Origin: Flavobacterium xanthum
Lineage (GTDB): Bacteria > Bacteroidota > Bacteroidia > Flavobacteriales > Flavobacteriaceae
Reading direction: 5' to 3'
Length of the DNA stretch: 64,000 nt
Assembly: GCF_900142695.1 (NCBI RefSeq)
Contig: NZ_FRBU01000004.1
Location: 62,001 to 126,000, forward strand
Part shown: piece after piece, positions 35,284 to 44,263 of the stretch
Layout of the letters: the number at the start of each line of letters is the position of its first letter
How positions within the stretch are numbered: position 1 is the stretch's first letter
Program-made: the position numbers and the translations under genes
Notes under the pieces: model-generated
Seen by the model: the letters and a program-made list of their open reading frames with translations, nothing else
Database searches by the model: none
Told to the model about the DNA's origin: nothing

Positions 35284-35634
35284 TTATTGCTAGGAACGAA
35301 GCAATCTCATTACGAAAACATCAAACCTGCAGAAGAAATTTTGCAGGTTTTTTTATATCTAACATTTTTTTGTACCTAATCCAGCTTTTCTCTTCAAGAT
35401 TTTCCCATCCATCTCTTTTTTCTAAGTCATAAAAGGAGCTTCCGTTGGTCGCTCTTTTATGTCAAGAAAAAATAAGATGGATTTGAAAAATGCTTTCCGT
35501 TTCAATCTGGGGTAAAAGTGCTGTAGAGGAAAAAATGAAGATTCGTTTTCTTATTTGTTTTGTAATCTGTGAATCAGTGGCGAATTATTTTATTACTGTT
35601 TTATTTTCACTACTTTTAACAAAAACGAACGATC
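35284..35634. other. Intergenic region between ychF and the flavin reductase gene
   Basis: Besides the ychF terminator this 350-base gap holds an imperfect hairpin at 35428-35461, where CATAAAAGGAGC pairs with GCTCTTTTATG with one bulged base. I found no gene. The hairpin has no T-run and its role is unknown. Confidence 0.5.
35323..35356 (+). terminator. Intrinsic terminator after ychF
   Basis: AAACCTGCA (35323-35331) pairs with TGCAGGTTT (35342-35350), followed by a T-run. Confidence 0.88.
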
Positions 35635-36156
35635 ATGAAAATAATTGCCTTTGGCGCAAGCCCTAGTAAGAATTCCATCAATAAGAAATTAGCGACCTAC
35701 GCAGCTCATTTATTTGAAAATGGAGAAGTTGAGGTTTTGGATTTAAATGACTTCCAAATGCCGATATACACTGTTGATATTGAAAAAGAAATAGGACACC
35801 ACGCATTGGCGCAAGCGTTTTTAGATAAAATTGCTACTGCTGATATTTTGGTGGTTTCCATGGCAGAAAATAATGGAAACTATTCCGTGGCATTCAAAAA
35901 TGTTTTCGATTGGTGTACTAGAATAAATGCAAAAGTTTTTCAGGAAAAACCCATGCTTTTGATGGCAACATCTCCAGGAGCAAAAGGAGCAGCAAGTGTT
36001 TTGGGAATAGCTAAAAATGCTTTTCCTTTTTATGGTGGAAATATAAAAGAAACATTTTCTTTACCTAGTTTCGATGCTAATTTTGATATTGTAAACGGTA
36101 AGATTTCCAACTCTGAATTGGATAACCAGTTGAAAGAACTTGTTAAGAATTTTTAA
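35635..36156 (+). CDS. NADPH-dependent FMN reductase family protein
   Basis: A 173-residue flavodoxin-fold protein. The phosphate-binding loop GASPSKNSINKKLA, the segment LVVSMAENNGNYSVAFKNVFDW and the late LLMATSPGAKGAASVL fit the NADPH-dependent FMN reductase / chromate reductase family. It probably reduces quinones, chromate or free flavin in the cytoplasm; the natural substrate is unknown. It is soluble and apparently monocistronic. A short tandem repeat spans its stop codon. Confidence 0.88.
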   Translation: MKIIAFGASPSKNSINKKLATYAAHLFENGEVEVLDLNDFQMPIYTVDIEKEIGHHALAQAFLDKIATADILVVSMAENNGNYSVAFKNVFDWCTRINAKVFQEKPMLLMATSPGAKGAASVLGIAKNAFPFYGGNIKETFSLPSFDANFDIVNGKISNSELDNQLKELVKNF

Positions 36157-36178
36157 TCTTTTAATCTTTTAATCTTTA
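36150..36178. repeat. Short tandem repeat, unit CTTTTAAT
   Basis: Three near-perfect copies of an eight-base unit (TTTTAATC in register) run across the stop codon of the flavin reductase gene and into the gap before parE. Length may vary between strains. Confidence 0.65.
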
Positions 36179-36293
36179 AATTTTTAAATCTTGAAATAGA
36201 AAATGTCAATATCATTCTTGATAACTTTGATGCTTTCCTATTTTAATTTTTATCGAATTACACTACATTAGCGCCAAATCCACAAAATCTACA

Positions 36294-38156
36294 ATGTCCG
36301 ATCAAAATCAATATACCGAAGATAATATTCGGTCACTCGACTGGAAAGAACATATTCGCATGCGTCCCGGGATGTACATCGGGAAATTGGGAGACGGTTC
36401 CTCACCGGATGATGGTATTTATATTCTTTTAAAAGAAGTTCTCGACAACTGTATCGATGAATTTGTCATGGGAGCTGGAAAAACTATTGAGGTAACCATC
36501 AAGGACAAAACCGTTACTGTTAGGGATTATGGTCGTGGGATTCCATTGGGAAAGGTGATTGATGTAGTTTCCAAGATGAATACTGGAGGAAAATACGATT
36601 CTTTGGCATTTAAAAAATCCGTTGGTTTGAATGGAGTTGGTACAAAAGCAGTAAATGCTTTGTCTAATTATTTCCGTGTAGAATCCGTTCGGGATGAGAA
36701 ACAAAAAGCAGCAGAATTTTCAGCAGGAAACTTAGTGCTCGAAGAAGCTATTATTGAAACTACGAAACGCAAAGGAACTAAAGTTACTTTTATTCCGGAC
36801 GAAGCAATTTTCAAAAACTACAAATTCCGTTTCGAGTATATCATCAAAATGCTCAAAAACTATTGTTACCTAAACAATGGTTTGACTATTTTATTCAATG
36901 GAGAGAAATATTTTTCTGAAAATGGTCTGAAAGACCTGTTGGAAGAAACCATTCATGCGGATGATTTGGAATATCCCATCATTCACTTGAAAGGGGAAGA
37001 TATAGAAATTGCCTTAACACATAGTAAATCGCAGTACAGCGAAGAATACCATTCCTTTGTAAACGGACAAAATACAACGCAAGGCGGAACGCATCTCGCA
37101 GCCTATCGCGAAGCAATTGTAAAAACCATTAGGGAGTTTTACAATAAAAGTTTTGAAGCTTCAGATGTTCGAAAATCTATTGTCACAGCAGTTAGTATCA
37201 AAGTAATGGAGCCGGTTTTTGAGTCACAAACTAAAACCAAATTAGGATCAACTGATATGGGTTCTGAGCCAGGAATGCCTTCGGTACGTACTTTTGTAAA
37301 TGATTTTGTGAAAACAAAGTTAGATAATTATCTACACAAGAATCCTACAACCGCAGACGCGCTATTGCGGAAAATTCTTCAAGCCGAAAGAGAGCGTAAG
37401 GAACTGTCCGGTATTCGAAAATTAGCCACAGATCGCGCCAAAAAAGCGAATTTACACAACAAGAAATTAAGAGATTGTCGCGCCCATCTTCCGGACACGA
37501 AACATCCTAAAAATTTGGAAAGTACCCTCTTTATCACAGAGGGAGATTCAGCTTCCGGATCCATAACCAAATCACGTGATGTTAACACTCAAGCAGTTTT
37601 TAGTTTGCGTGGTAAACCGTTGAATTCGTATGGAATGAGCAAGAAAATTGTGTATGAAAACGAAGAATTCAATTTATTGCAAGCCGCGCTGGATATTGAA
37701 GATGGATTAGAAAAATTGCGGTACAATAACATTGTAATTGCTACGGATGCCGATGTCGATGGCATGCACATTCGGTTGTTATTGATTACGTTCTTTCTAC
37801 AATTTTTTCCAGAATTGATAAAAGAAGGACATTTGTATATTTTGCAAACGCCACTATTTAGAGTTCGAAACAAGAAAGAAACCATTTACTGCTATTCTGA
37901 TGAAGAGCGAAAAGTAGCCATCGAAAAATTAAAACCAAAACCGGAAATCACAAGATTTAAGGGATTGGGGGAAATTTCTCCAGACGAGTTTAAAAATTTC
38001 ATTGGAGAGACTATTCGTTTAGATCCTATTATGATGGACAAGAACACCTCAATTGAGCAGTTATTGTCTTTCTATATGGGTAAAAATACGCCAGACAGAC
38101 AGGAATTTATCATCAAGAATTTGAAAGTGGAATTAGATGTAATCGAAAAGAATTAA
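36294..38156 (+). CDS. parE: DNA topoisomerase IV subunit B
   Basis: A type IIA topoisomerase ATPase subunit of 620 residues. The GHKL domain shows [22 protein letters not shown] and [14 protein letters not shown]. The TOPRIM domain shows TEGDSASGS (about 415) and [12 protein letters not shown] (about 484). The length and the pairing with parC downstream distinguish it from GyrB. With ParC it decatenates chromosomes. In many relatives the two genes are close together; here two other genes lie between them. Confidence 0.94.
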   Translation: MSDQNQYTEDNIRSLDWKEHIRMRPGMYIGKLGDGSSPDDGIYILLKEVLDNCIDEFVMGAGKTIEVTIKDKTVTVRDYGRGIPLGKVIDVVSKMNTGGKYDSLAFKKSVGLNGVGTKAVNALSNYFRVESVRDEKQKAAEFSAGNLVLEEAIIETTKRKGTKVTFIPDEAIFKNYKFRFEYIIKMLKNYCYLNNGLTILFNGEKYFSENGLKDLLEETIHADDLEYPIIHLKGEDIEIALTHSKSQYSEEYHSFVNGQNTTQGGTHLAAYREAIVKTIREFYNKSFEASDVRKSIVTAVSIKVMEPVFESQTKTKLGSTDMGSEPGMPSVRTFVNDFVKTKLDNYLHKNPTTADALLRKILQAERERKELSGIRKLATDRAKKANLHNKKLRDCRAHLPDTKHPKNLESTLFITEGDSASGSITKSRDVNTQAVFSLRGKPLNSYGMSKKIVYENEEFNLLQAALDIEDGLEKLRYNNIVIATDADVDGMHIRLLLITFFLQFFPELIKEGHLYILQTPLFRVRNKKETIYCYSDEERKVAIEKLKPKPEITRFKGLGEISPDEFKNFIGETIRLDPIMMDKNTSIEQLLSFYMGKNTPDRQEFIIKNLKVELDVIEKN

Positions 38157-38173
38157 TTAGTAATAAATGTAAT

Positions 38174-38263
38174 ATGATTAGCAAAAAAAATCTGATTTAT
38201 GCTGTAATAGCTTTTGTACTTGGGTTTGTATTAACATTTTTTATTATTAAAAGTTTGAAATAA
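38174..38263 (+). CDS. 29-residue single-helix membrane peptide
   Basis: A short frame starts 17 bases after parE. It reads MISKKNLIYAVIAF followed by a hydrophobic helix and ends IIKSLK. The lysine-flanked helix of about 20 residues is typical of genuine small membrane proteins. Evidence is limited to its position, same strand and composition. Conservation in other Flavobacterium genomes would decide. Confidence 0.5.
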   Translation: MISKKNLIYAVIAFVLGFVLTFFIIKSLK

Positions 38264-38307
38264 TAAAGACTTGGCTTATTCAAAAAAAACAATGAGTAAT
38301 AAAATTG

Positions 38308-39345
38308 ATGTCAGAAAATCTTCAAAATAATACATTATTCACTCAAGTTGTTGATTTGCTTCAACAATCAAAACAGCAAGTAGTAAGAACAATAAACCAA
38401 ACCATGGTTTATACTTATTATGAGATTGGGCGCATGATTGTAAAAGAAGAACAAAACGGAAAAGATAGGGCTGAATATGGCAAGCAATTATTAAAAGGTC
38501 TTTCAAAGCAGCTTAATAATGAGTTTGGAAAGGGGTTTTCTGTTGATAATTTGGAAAATATGAGGAGGTTTTATTTATCGTATGCAATTTCCGAGACACT
38601 GTCTCGGAAATTAGACTTAATCAATAATAAATCCGAGACAGCGTCTCCTATTTTTAAATTGAGCTGGTCTCACTATATTTTTCTAATACGCATTGACGAC
38701 GCAAATGAACGAAATTTCTACCAAATTGAGTCTGGAAAATACAATTGGAGCTTACGCGAATTAAAACGCCAATACGATTCTGCTTTATATACCAGATTGG
38801 CTCTAAGCAGAAATAAAGAAGGGATTTTAAAACTTTCTGAAAAAGGTCAGATTATTGAGAAACCTAAAGATATAATCAAAGATCCGTATATTCTTGAATT
38901 CCTTGGTCTGCCAGAATTGCATCAATATTCTGAATCAGAATTAGAAGAAGAAATCATCAATAAGCTCGAACATTTTCTGTTAGAATTAGGTCATGGTTTT
39001 ACTTTTGTGGCGAGACAAAAGAGAATCACTTTTGATGATAAACATTTTAGAATTGACTTGGTTTTTTACAACCGAATATTAAAATGTTTTGTTTTAATTG
39101 ATTTGAAAATTGGAGAGTTAAAACATCAAGATTTAGGACAAATGCAAATGTACGTTAATTATTACGACCGTGAAATGCGTTTAGAAGACGAAAATAATAC
39201 GATTGGAATCGTTCTTTGCCAAAACAAAAGCGATTTGGTGGTGGAATACACTTTACCTGAAAATAACGAACAAATATTTGCCAGTAAATACAAAACGGTA
39301 TTGCCGAGTACAGAAGATTTATTGAAACTAATTGAACAGATATAA
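38308..39345 (+). CDS. DUF1016 (YhcG-like) PD-(D/E)XK nuclease-family protein
   Basis: A protein of 345 residues. The N-terminal DUF1016 region (about 1-150) has QVVRTINQTMVYTYYEIG and NLENMRRFYL. The C-terminal domain carries the nuclease-like signature RIDLVFYNR, FVLIDLKIG and GQMQMYVNYYDRE, giving Asp and Asp-x-Lys of a PD-(D/E)XK core. I start at the ATG at 38308 rather than the TTG one codon earlier. Such proteins are often accessory, found near restriction or defence genes, and their function is not established. A palindromic direct repeat lies inside the coding sequence. It separates parE from parC, an unusual place for an accessory gene. Confidence 0.9.
   Translation: MSENLQNNTLFTQVVDLLQQSKQQVVRTINQTMVYTYYEIGRMIVKEEQNGKDRAEYGKQLLKGLSKQLNNEFGKGFSVDNLENMRRFYLSYAISETLSRKLDLINNKSETASPIFKLSWSHYIFLIRIDDANERNFYQIESGKYNWSLRELKRQYDSALYTRLALSRNKEGILKLSEKGQIIEKPKDIIKDPYILEFLGLPELHQYSESELEEEIINKLEHFLLELGHGFTFVARQKRITFDDKHFRIDLVFYNRILKCFVLIDLKIGELKHQDLGQMQMYVNYYDREMRLEDENNTIGIVLCQNKSDLVVEYTLPENNEQIFASKYKTVLPSTEDLLKLIEQI
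38588..38648. repeat. Palindromic in-frame repeat within the DUF1016 gene
   Basis: A 23-base palindrome at 38588-38610 (TTTCCGAGACA, one base, then its complement) is followed 42 bases later by a partial copy (TCCGAGACAGCGTCTCC at 38632-38648). The core CCGAGACAnnGTCTC is identical apart from the two central bases. The spacing is exactly 14 codons, so both copies encode an (I/K)SET(L/A)S peptide. Confidence 0.85.
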
Positions 39346-39409
39346 AAGCTTATAAGTTGGTTGGTTAAACAACCTAAAACAATTAAACTTTTAAACCTTA
39401 AACTTTTAC

Positions 39410-42121
39410 ATGAAAGACGAAGAAGAAGATAACATCATCCCAAATGAAGACGAATCGGAAAACGAAAGCAATGATTCAAACGAATCAAATGACGAAGGTT
39501 TTGACGATATCGTGTCTTCTGGAGGACAGCATTTTTACGATAATCAAGAAGACGGAAACGATACCATTACCAAAGTTACGGGAATGTACAAAGACTGGTT
39601 TCTAGATTATGCATCTTATGTAATTCTGGAGCGTGCCGTTCCTGCAATTGAGGATGGATTTAAACCGGTACAACGCCGAATCATGCACTCGCTAAAAGAG
39701 TTGGATGACGGCCGTTATAATAAGGTGGCCAATGTTGTTGGGCACACCATGCAATACCATCCTCACGGAGATCAGAGTATTGGTGATGCGATGGTGCAAA
39801 TTGGGCAGAAAGAATTATTGATAGACTGTCAAGGAAACTGGGGGAATATCCTAACAGGTGATGGTGCTGCGGCTTCTCGTTACATTGAAGCGCGTTTGTC
39901 TAAATTTGCTTTGGAGGTTATTTATAGTCCAAAAATTACAGATTGGGGGGTTTCTTATGATGGACGTCGAGCGGAGCCGAATAATCTTCCGGTAAAGTTT
40001 CCTTTATTACTAGCTTCCGGTGCCGAAGGAATTGCTGTGGGTCTTTCCACAAAAGTATTACCTCATAATTTTAACGAATTAATAGATTCATCGATAAAAA
40101 TATTAAAGGGAAAACCGTTTACGATTTATCCCGATTTTATGACACAAGGGATTGCTGACGTGTCTAATTATAATGACGGTTTGCGTGGCGGTCGGGTACG
40201 GGTACGCGCTAAAATTGCGCAACTCGACAAGAATACTTTGGTAATTACCCAAATTCCGTTTTCTACGAATACGACGACTTTAATTGACAGCATTTTGAAA
40301 GCCAATGATAAAGGCAAAATCAAAATCAAGAAAATAGAGGATAATACCGCTGCTGAGGTAGAGATATTGATTCATCTTTTTCCAGGTGTTTCGCCTGATA
40401 AAACCATTGATGCCTTGTTTGCATTTACAGCTTGTGAAACTTCGGTAGCGCCATTGGGTTGTGTGATTGAAGATAACAAACCATTGTTTATTGGCGTTTC
40501 TGAAATGTTGAAAATTTCAACCCACAGAACCGTTCAATTACTGAAAAGTGAACTCGAAATTCAATTGGGTGAATTGGAGGAACAATGGCATTTTCTTTCT
40601 TTGGAACGTATTTTTATCGAAAATAAAATCTATCGTGACATTGAAGAAATGACGACTAGGGAAACGGTAATAAAAGCGGTTGATGATGGTTTAAAAGCAC
40701 ACACAAAACACTTAAAACGTGCTGTTACCGAAGATGATATTCTGCGTTTATTGGATATCCGAATTATGCGTATTTCTAAATTTGACAGCAATAAAGCGCA
40801 GGATAAAATTGAATCGCTGGAAGGTGATATCGAACAAGTAAAGCACAATTTAGAGCATCTGATTGATTTTGCAATTGCTTATTTTACCAAGTTGAAAGAG
40901 AAGTACGGAAAAGGACGCGAGCGCCAAACAGAGCTCCGTATTTTTGATGATATTGAAGCTACAAAAGTAGTGTTGCGTAATACTAAATTATACGTTAATA
41001 AGGAAGAAGGCTTTGTAGGTACGAGTTTGAAAAAAGATCAATACGTGACGGATTGTTCTGATATTGATGATGTAATTGTTTTTCTTCGTGATGGAAAAAT
41101 GATGATTACTAAAGTGGATGCTAAAACCTTTGTGGGCAAGGATATTATTCACATTGCTATTTTTGACAAAAGCGACAAGAGAACGATTTACAACATGATA
41201 TATCGTGACGGAAAATCTGGTCCTTCTTACATAAAGCGTTTTAATGTTTCGGGAGTGACGCGTGACAAAGCGTATGATTTAACGAATGAAACCACTGGCT
41301 CACAAGTGCTTTATTTTTCTTGTAATCCAAACGGGGAGGCAGAAGTAATTACTATTTTACTACGCCAAATAGGAACAGTCAAAAAACTGAAATTTGATAT
41401 TGATTTCGCCAGTTTAGCCATTAAAGGAAGGGCTTCCAAAGGGAATTTGGTAACCAAATATCCTATCAAAAAAATCGAATTGAAAGAGAAAGGGATTTCG
41501 ACTTTATTACCTAGAAAAGTTTGGTTTGATGATACCGTTCAACGACTAAATGTAGATGGAAGGGGAGAGTTGCTTGGCGAATTTAGACCAAGTGATAAAA
41601 TTTTAATTGTTTCGCAAAACGGAAAAATAAAAGTAATTACGCCCGAGTTATCTACTCATTTTGATGAAGATATGATTGTTCTTGAAAAATGGATTCCTAA
41701 AAAACCAATTTCAGCCATTTATTACGATGGAGAAAAAGAGCGCTATTACATCAAACGCTTTTTGGTAGAAACTGAGAACAAAGAAGAAAGTTTTATTACA
41801 GAACATCCTAGTTCCCATCTTGAAATCGTTTCGACTGATTATCGTCCAGTTGCCGAATTGATTTTTACGAAAGTAAAAGGAGTGCAAAAAGAAAACATGA
41901 CCGTAGACATAGAATCCTACATTGCCATAAAAGGATTTAAGGCGTTGGGGAATCAATTAACAGCAGATAAATTGAAGCAAGTAAATCTTCTAGAGTCGTT
42001 GCCTTATGACATTCCAGTCGCCGTAATTCCGGAAGAGTTGGAAGTTTTAGGAAATACTAGTGCCGATGATTCCGATGTTCAATTAGACGATGATGGTCAA
42101 ATAACTTTAAGTTTAGAATAA
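39410..42121 (+). CDS. parC: DNA topoisomerase IV subunit A
   Basis: The DNA-cleaving subunit of topoisomerase IV, 903 residues. The first 50 residues are an acidic Asp/Glu/Asn/Ser tail, then the winged-helix core with PVQRRIMHSL, the quinolone-resistance region YHPHGDQSIGDA (116-127) and catalytic Tyr158 (AASRYIEAR). A coiled coil is visible near residues 385-510, and the C-terminal half forms the divergent wrapping propeller. It partners ParE. The preceding 64-base gap contains short repeats of TTAAAC-like sequence. A strong terminator follows. Confidence 0.94.
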   Translation: MKDEEEDNIIPNEDESENESNDSNESNDEGFDDIVSSGGQHFYDNQEDGNDTITKVTGMYKDWFLDYASYVILERAVPAIEDGFKPVQRRIMHSLKELDDGRYNKVANVVGHTMQYHPHGDQSIGDAMVQIGQKELLIDCQGNWGNILTGDGAAASRYIEARLSKFALEVIYSPKITDWGVSYDGRRAEPNNLPVKFPLLLASGAEGIAVGLSTKVLPHNFNELIDSSIKILKGKPFTIYPDFMTQGIADVSNYNDGLRGGRVRVRAKIAQLDKNTLVITQIPFSTNTTTLIDSILKANDKGKIKIKKIEDNTAAEVEILIHLFPGVSPDKTIDALFAFTACETSVAPLGCVIEDNKPLFIGVSEMLKISTHRTVQLLKSELEIQLGELEEQWHFLSLERIFIENKIYRDIEEMTTRETVIKAVDDGLKAHTKHLKRAVTEDDILRLLDIRIMRISKFDSNKAQDKIESLEGDIEQVKHNLEHLIDFAIAYFTKLKEKYGKGRERQTELRIFDDIEATKVVLRNTKLYVNKEEGFVGTSLKKDQYVTDCSDIDDVIVFLRDGKMMITKVDAKTFVGKDIIHIAIFDKSDKRTIYNMIYRDGKSGPSYIKRFNVSGVTRDKAYDLTNETTGSQVLYFSCNPNGEAEVITILLRQIGTVKKLKFDIDFASLAIKGRASKGNLVTKYPIKKIELKEKGISTLLPRKVWFDDTVQRLNVDGRGELLGEFRPSDKILIVSQNGKIKVITPELSTHFDEDMIVLEKWIPKKPISAIYYDGEKERYYIKRFLVETENKEESFITEHPSSHLEIVSTDYRPVAELIFTKVKGVQKENMTVDIESYIAIKGFKALGNQLTADKLKQVNLLESLPYDIPVAVIPEELEVLGNTSADDSDVQLDDDGQITLSLE

Positions 42122-42125
42122 AAGA

Positions 42126-42150
42126 AAAGCGCTCATGGAGCGCTTTTTTT
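42126..42150. terminator. Bidirectional intrinsic terminator
   Basis: AAAGCGCTC (42126-42134) and GAGCGCTTT (42138-42146) pair perfectly around a three-base loop and are followed by T-runs, between the convergent parC and terC-like genes. Confidence 0.92.
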
Positions 42151-42159
42151 TGTGAAATA

Positions 42160-42933
42160 TTATTTCTTTTTCTTTCGCATTTTCATATTCAGGAATTCTA
42201 CCCCTAGTGAAAATGCTATGGCAAAATACAAATACGCTTTTGGTACTGCGCCTACAGTTTGTCCCACTAATACGGCTTCAGATAAATGCATGCTTTCAGT
42301 GATTAGCATGAAACCAATTAAAATCAAGAATGCTAAACCTAAAATTTGGATAGATGGATTATTGTTTACAAATGTTCCAACAGGAACGGCAAACAACATC
42401 ATCACCCCAACCGAAATGACCACGGCCGTTACCATGATATACAAAGCCCCTTCCAATCCATTAGTCATCCCAACGGCTGTAAGAATACTATCCACAGAGA
42501 AAATAAGGTCAATCAATAAAATCTGAAAAATGACATTACCAAATGATTTAGCAGCTGAAGTTTTTAACTCTTTTTCCTCTTCTCCTTTATGATCTACTTT
42601 TTCATGTATTTCTTTGGTGCTTTTATAAATAAGGAATATTCCACCACCTAGTAATATCAATGCTTGACCATTAAAATGAGCACTAAACCAACCCCAGTCA
42701 AAACTAAAAAGAGGTTCCTTCATTTTGATCAACAAGGTAATTCCAAATAACAATGCAATTCGCATAAACATAGCCAAAAACAAACCTATTTGTGTCGCCT
42801 TTTTTCGTTTTTCAGGGGGTAATTTCCCCGTAACAATCGATATGAAGATAATATTGTCAATCCCTAAAATGATTTCTAGAAAAGTCAATGTCAATAAGGC
42901 GACCCACGCGTCCGGATTTAAAAATACTTCCAT
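42160..42933 (-). CDS. TerC-family integral membrane protein
   Basis: A protein of 257 residues with about seven membrane helices. The family motifs LEIILGIDNIIFISI and LIDLIFSVDSILTAVGMT carry the conserved acidic Asp/Glu positions in helices 1 and 5. TerC proteins are linked to metal export, manganese or calcium homeostasis and tellurite resistance. No ter genes are nearby, so the general metal-homeostasis role is more likely here. A charged cytoplasmic loop (EKVDHKGEEEKELKTS) is typical. Confidence 0.9.
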   Translation of the reverse strand: MEVFLNPDAWVALLTLTFLEIILGIDNIIFISIVTGKLPPEKRKKATQIGLFLAMFMRIALLFGITLLIKMKEPLFSFDWGWFSAHFNGQALILLGGGIFLIYKSTKEIHEKVDHKGEEEKELKTSAAKSFGNVIFQILLIDLIFSVDSILTAVGMTNGLEGALYIMVTAVVISVGVMMLFAVPVGTFVNNNPSIQILGLAFLILIGFMLITESMHLSEAVLVGQTVGAVPKAYLYFAIAFSLGVEFLNMKMRKKKK

Positions 42934-42959
42934 TCTATTTTTGTTATAAATTATAAAAC

Positions 42960-43334
42960 TTAATCGGCAATTTTTGTAACGGTTCCTCTTTGTTTAGCAT
43001 CTGAACCTACCATACCGAATTCAAAGGTATATGAATTTTTTGTGGTTGTCAAGATTTTCATACCAATAGCTTTTTCTTCCGCCATGTTTTTTGGATGTAA
43101 TTTGAGCAATACATATTCACAATCATTCACCCAGCGTATGGAAGCCGTATCTGTTTTTCCTTCAAAAGTTTCGATTTCGATACTATCATTGCGTTCAAAA
43201 ACGGTCGTTTTCTTTACCCCTTCAACTTCGTATTCAAATTTGAATTTTCCAGTTTTAAAGTCCTTACAGTTGCGCTCCGCATCATAACAGGACAGTAGGG
43301 AGACTAGCGGAAGTAGTAGTAGTATTTTTTTCAT
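42960..43334 (-). CDS. Small lipoprotein of unknown function
   Basis: A 124-residue lipoprotein. The signal peptide ends LVSLLSCYD, with Cys16 as the acylated residue. The mature part has predicted beta structure (FKFEYEVEG, TVFERNDSIEIETFEGKTD, RWVNDCEYVLLKL). I recall that similar flavobacterial proteins are mislabelled as DNA topoisomerase IV in some databases, perhaps because of this gene neighbourhood; nothing in the sequence supports that name. The gene lies 26 bases upstream of the terC-like gene. Confidence 0.8.
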   Translation of the reverse strand: MKKILLLLPLVSLLSCYDAERNCKDFKTGKFKFEYEVEGVKKTTVFERNDSIEIETFEGKTDTASIRWVNDCEYVLLKLHPKNMAEEKAIGMKILTTTKNSYTFEFGMVGSDAKQRGTVTKIAD

Positions 43335-43416
43335 TAGTAGGATGTTTGTTTTTAAATTTTTATAAAGGATAGTAAGGTTGCGGTCTTAATCGAAGATTTG
43401 TGGGCTAGAAATGTAA

Positions 43417-43989
43417 TTACACAATTTTAATATCATATTTGTCTAAAAGACCACTAATTCCTTGACTTGAAAATTTAGCTTTTTTCATCGGATTGAACTC
43501 GGGATCAATTTTATAACTGTAAGCTGTTGTAAAATCAACGCCTGCCAATTGCGTGTCATTGAAGACCGCGTTATCTAAATTACAATTTTCAAAAACCGAA
43601 TTCGTAAGATGGGTCCCAACAAAATTGACCTCTTTCATCGAACAAGTAGTGAATTTTGTCTTTGGCATTTTTTTATTAGCAAAGGAGGAATAATCCAAAA
43701 CGCAGTCCTGAAAATTGACATTAAACAAGAAATCAGTACACTTGCTAAAATGGATTCCTAGCAGTTTACAATCTTTGAACCGAACTGTTTTTAAACTCGT
43801 TCCTGTTAAATCGGTCATGGCTAAATTGCAATTGATGAATTCGCAATCCATAAAAGTATTGTTTGAAAAATTACTATTGGAGAAATCGCAATTCTGGAAC
43901 ACACAATCTTCAAATTCTCGATTGTTAATTCTTTTGCCGATCCAGATGACTTTGTCAAATGTTTTTTGAATGTGAATTAGGTCTTCCAT
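43417..43989 (-). CDS. Pentapeptide-repeat protein
   Basis: A 190-residue protein made almost entirely of pentapeptide repeats of the A(D/N)LXX type, such as FQNCDFSNSNFSNNTFMDCEF in part and FENCNLDNAVFNDTQLAGVDF in part. These form a right-handed quadrilateral helix. The role is unknown; some relatives protect type II topoisomerases from quinolones, but this one lacks obvious hallmarks of Qnr proteins and proximity to parC is not evidence for that. Its ATG overlaps the upstream gene's stop by one base (TAATG), so translation is coupled. Confidence 0.88.
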   Translation of the reverse strand: MEDLIHIQKTFDKVIWIGKRINNREFEDCVFQNCDFSNSNFSNNTFMDCEFINCNLAMTDLTGTSLKTVRFKDCKLLGIHFSKCTDFLFNVNFQDCVLDYSSFANKKMPKTKFTTCSMKEVNFVGTHLTNSVFENCNLDNAVFNDTQLAGVDFTTAYSYKIDPEFNPMKKAKFSSQGISGLLDKYDIKIV

Positions 43990-44210
43990 TAGTCGTCAGA
44001 TAAGCTTCTTACAATAGTTTTTAATCCCAAATACATCAGGAACATAGCGGCAAGACACACCACTATTCCAATGGCTAAAACCAAATAATGCCAGACATTC
44101 CCTTTGTTCATAAAGGCATTATAAATCAGTGCTGGCCCTAAAAAGAGAAGCGGTACGGAACCTGATAAATATTTAACTCCTTTGGATAATAATTCTTTAT
44201 TCGTTGCCAT
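43989..44210 (-). CDS. DUF6095-type small membrane protein
   Basis: A 73-residue protein with two membrane helices (about 16-30 and 41-66) and a charged C-terminus (RSLSDD). The start MATNKELLSKGVKYLSGS and the proline-containing FLGPALIYNAF fit the flavobacterial DUF6095 family. It sits between murQ and the pentapeptide-repeat gene on the same strand; function unknown. Confidence 0.8.
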   Translation of the reverse strand: MATNKELLSKGVKYLSGSVPLLFLGPALIYNAFMNKGNVWHYLVLAIGIVVCLAAMFLMYLGLKTIVRSLSDD

Positions 44211-44263
44211 TTATTTTAGTTTAAAATAGTGTAAAGTAACAGGTTTTAGTATAGATTATAATG

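Noticed and set aside
42152..42526. 124-codon plus-strand frame
   Set aside because: It is entirely antisense to the well-supported TerC-family gene.
43417..43989. Pentapeptide protein as a quinolone-protection (Qnr-like) factor because of nearby parC
   Set aside because: Pentapeptide repeats are common; Qnr-specific features are not visible and distance to parC is not evidence.
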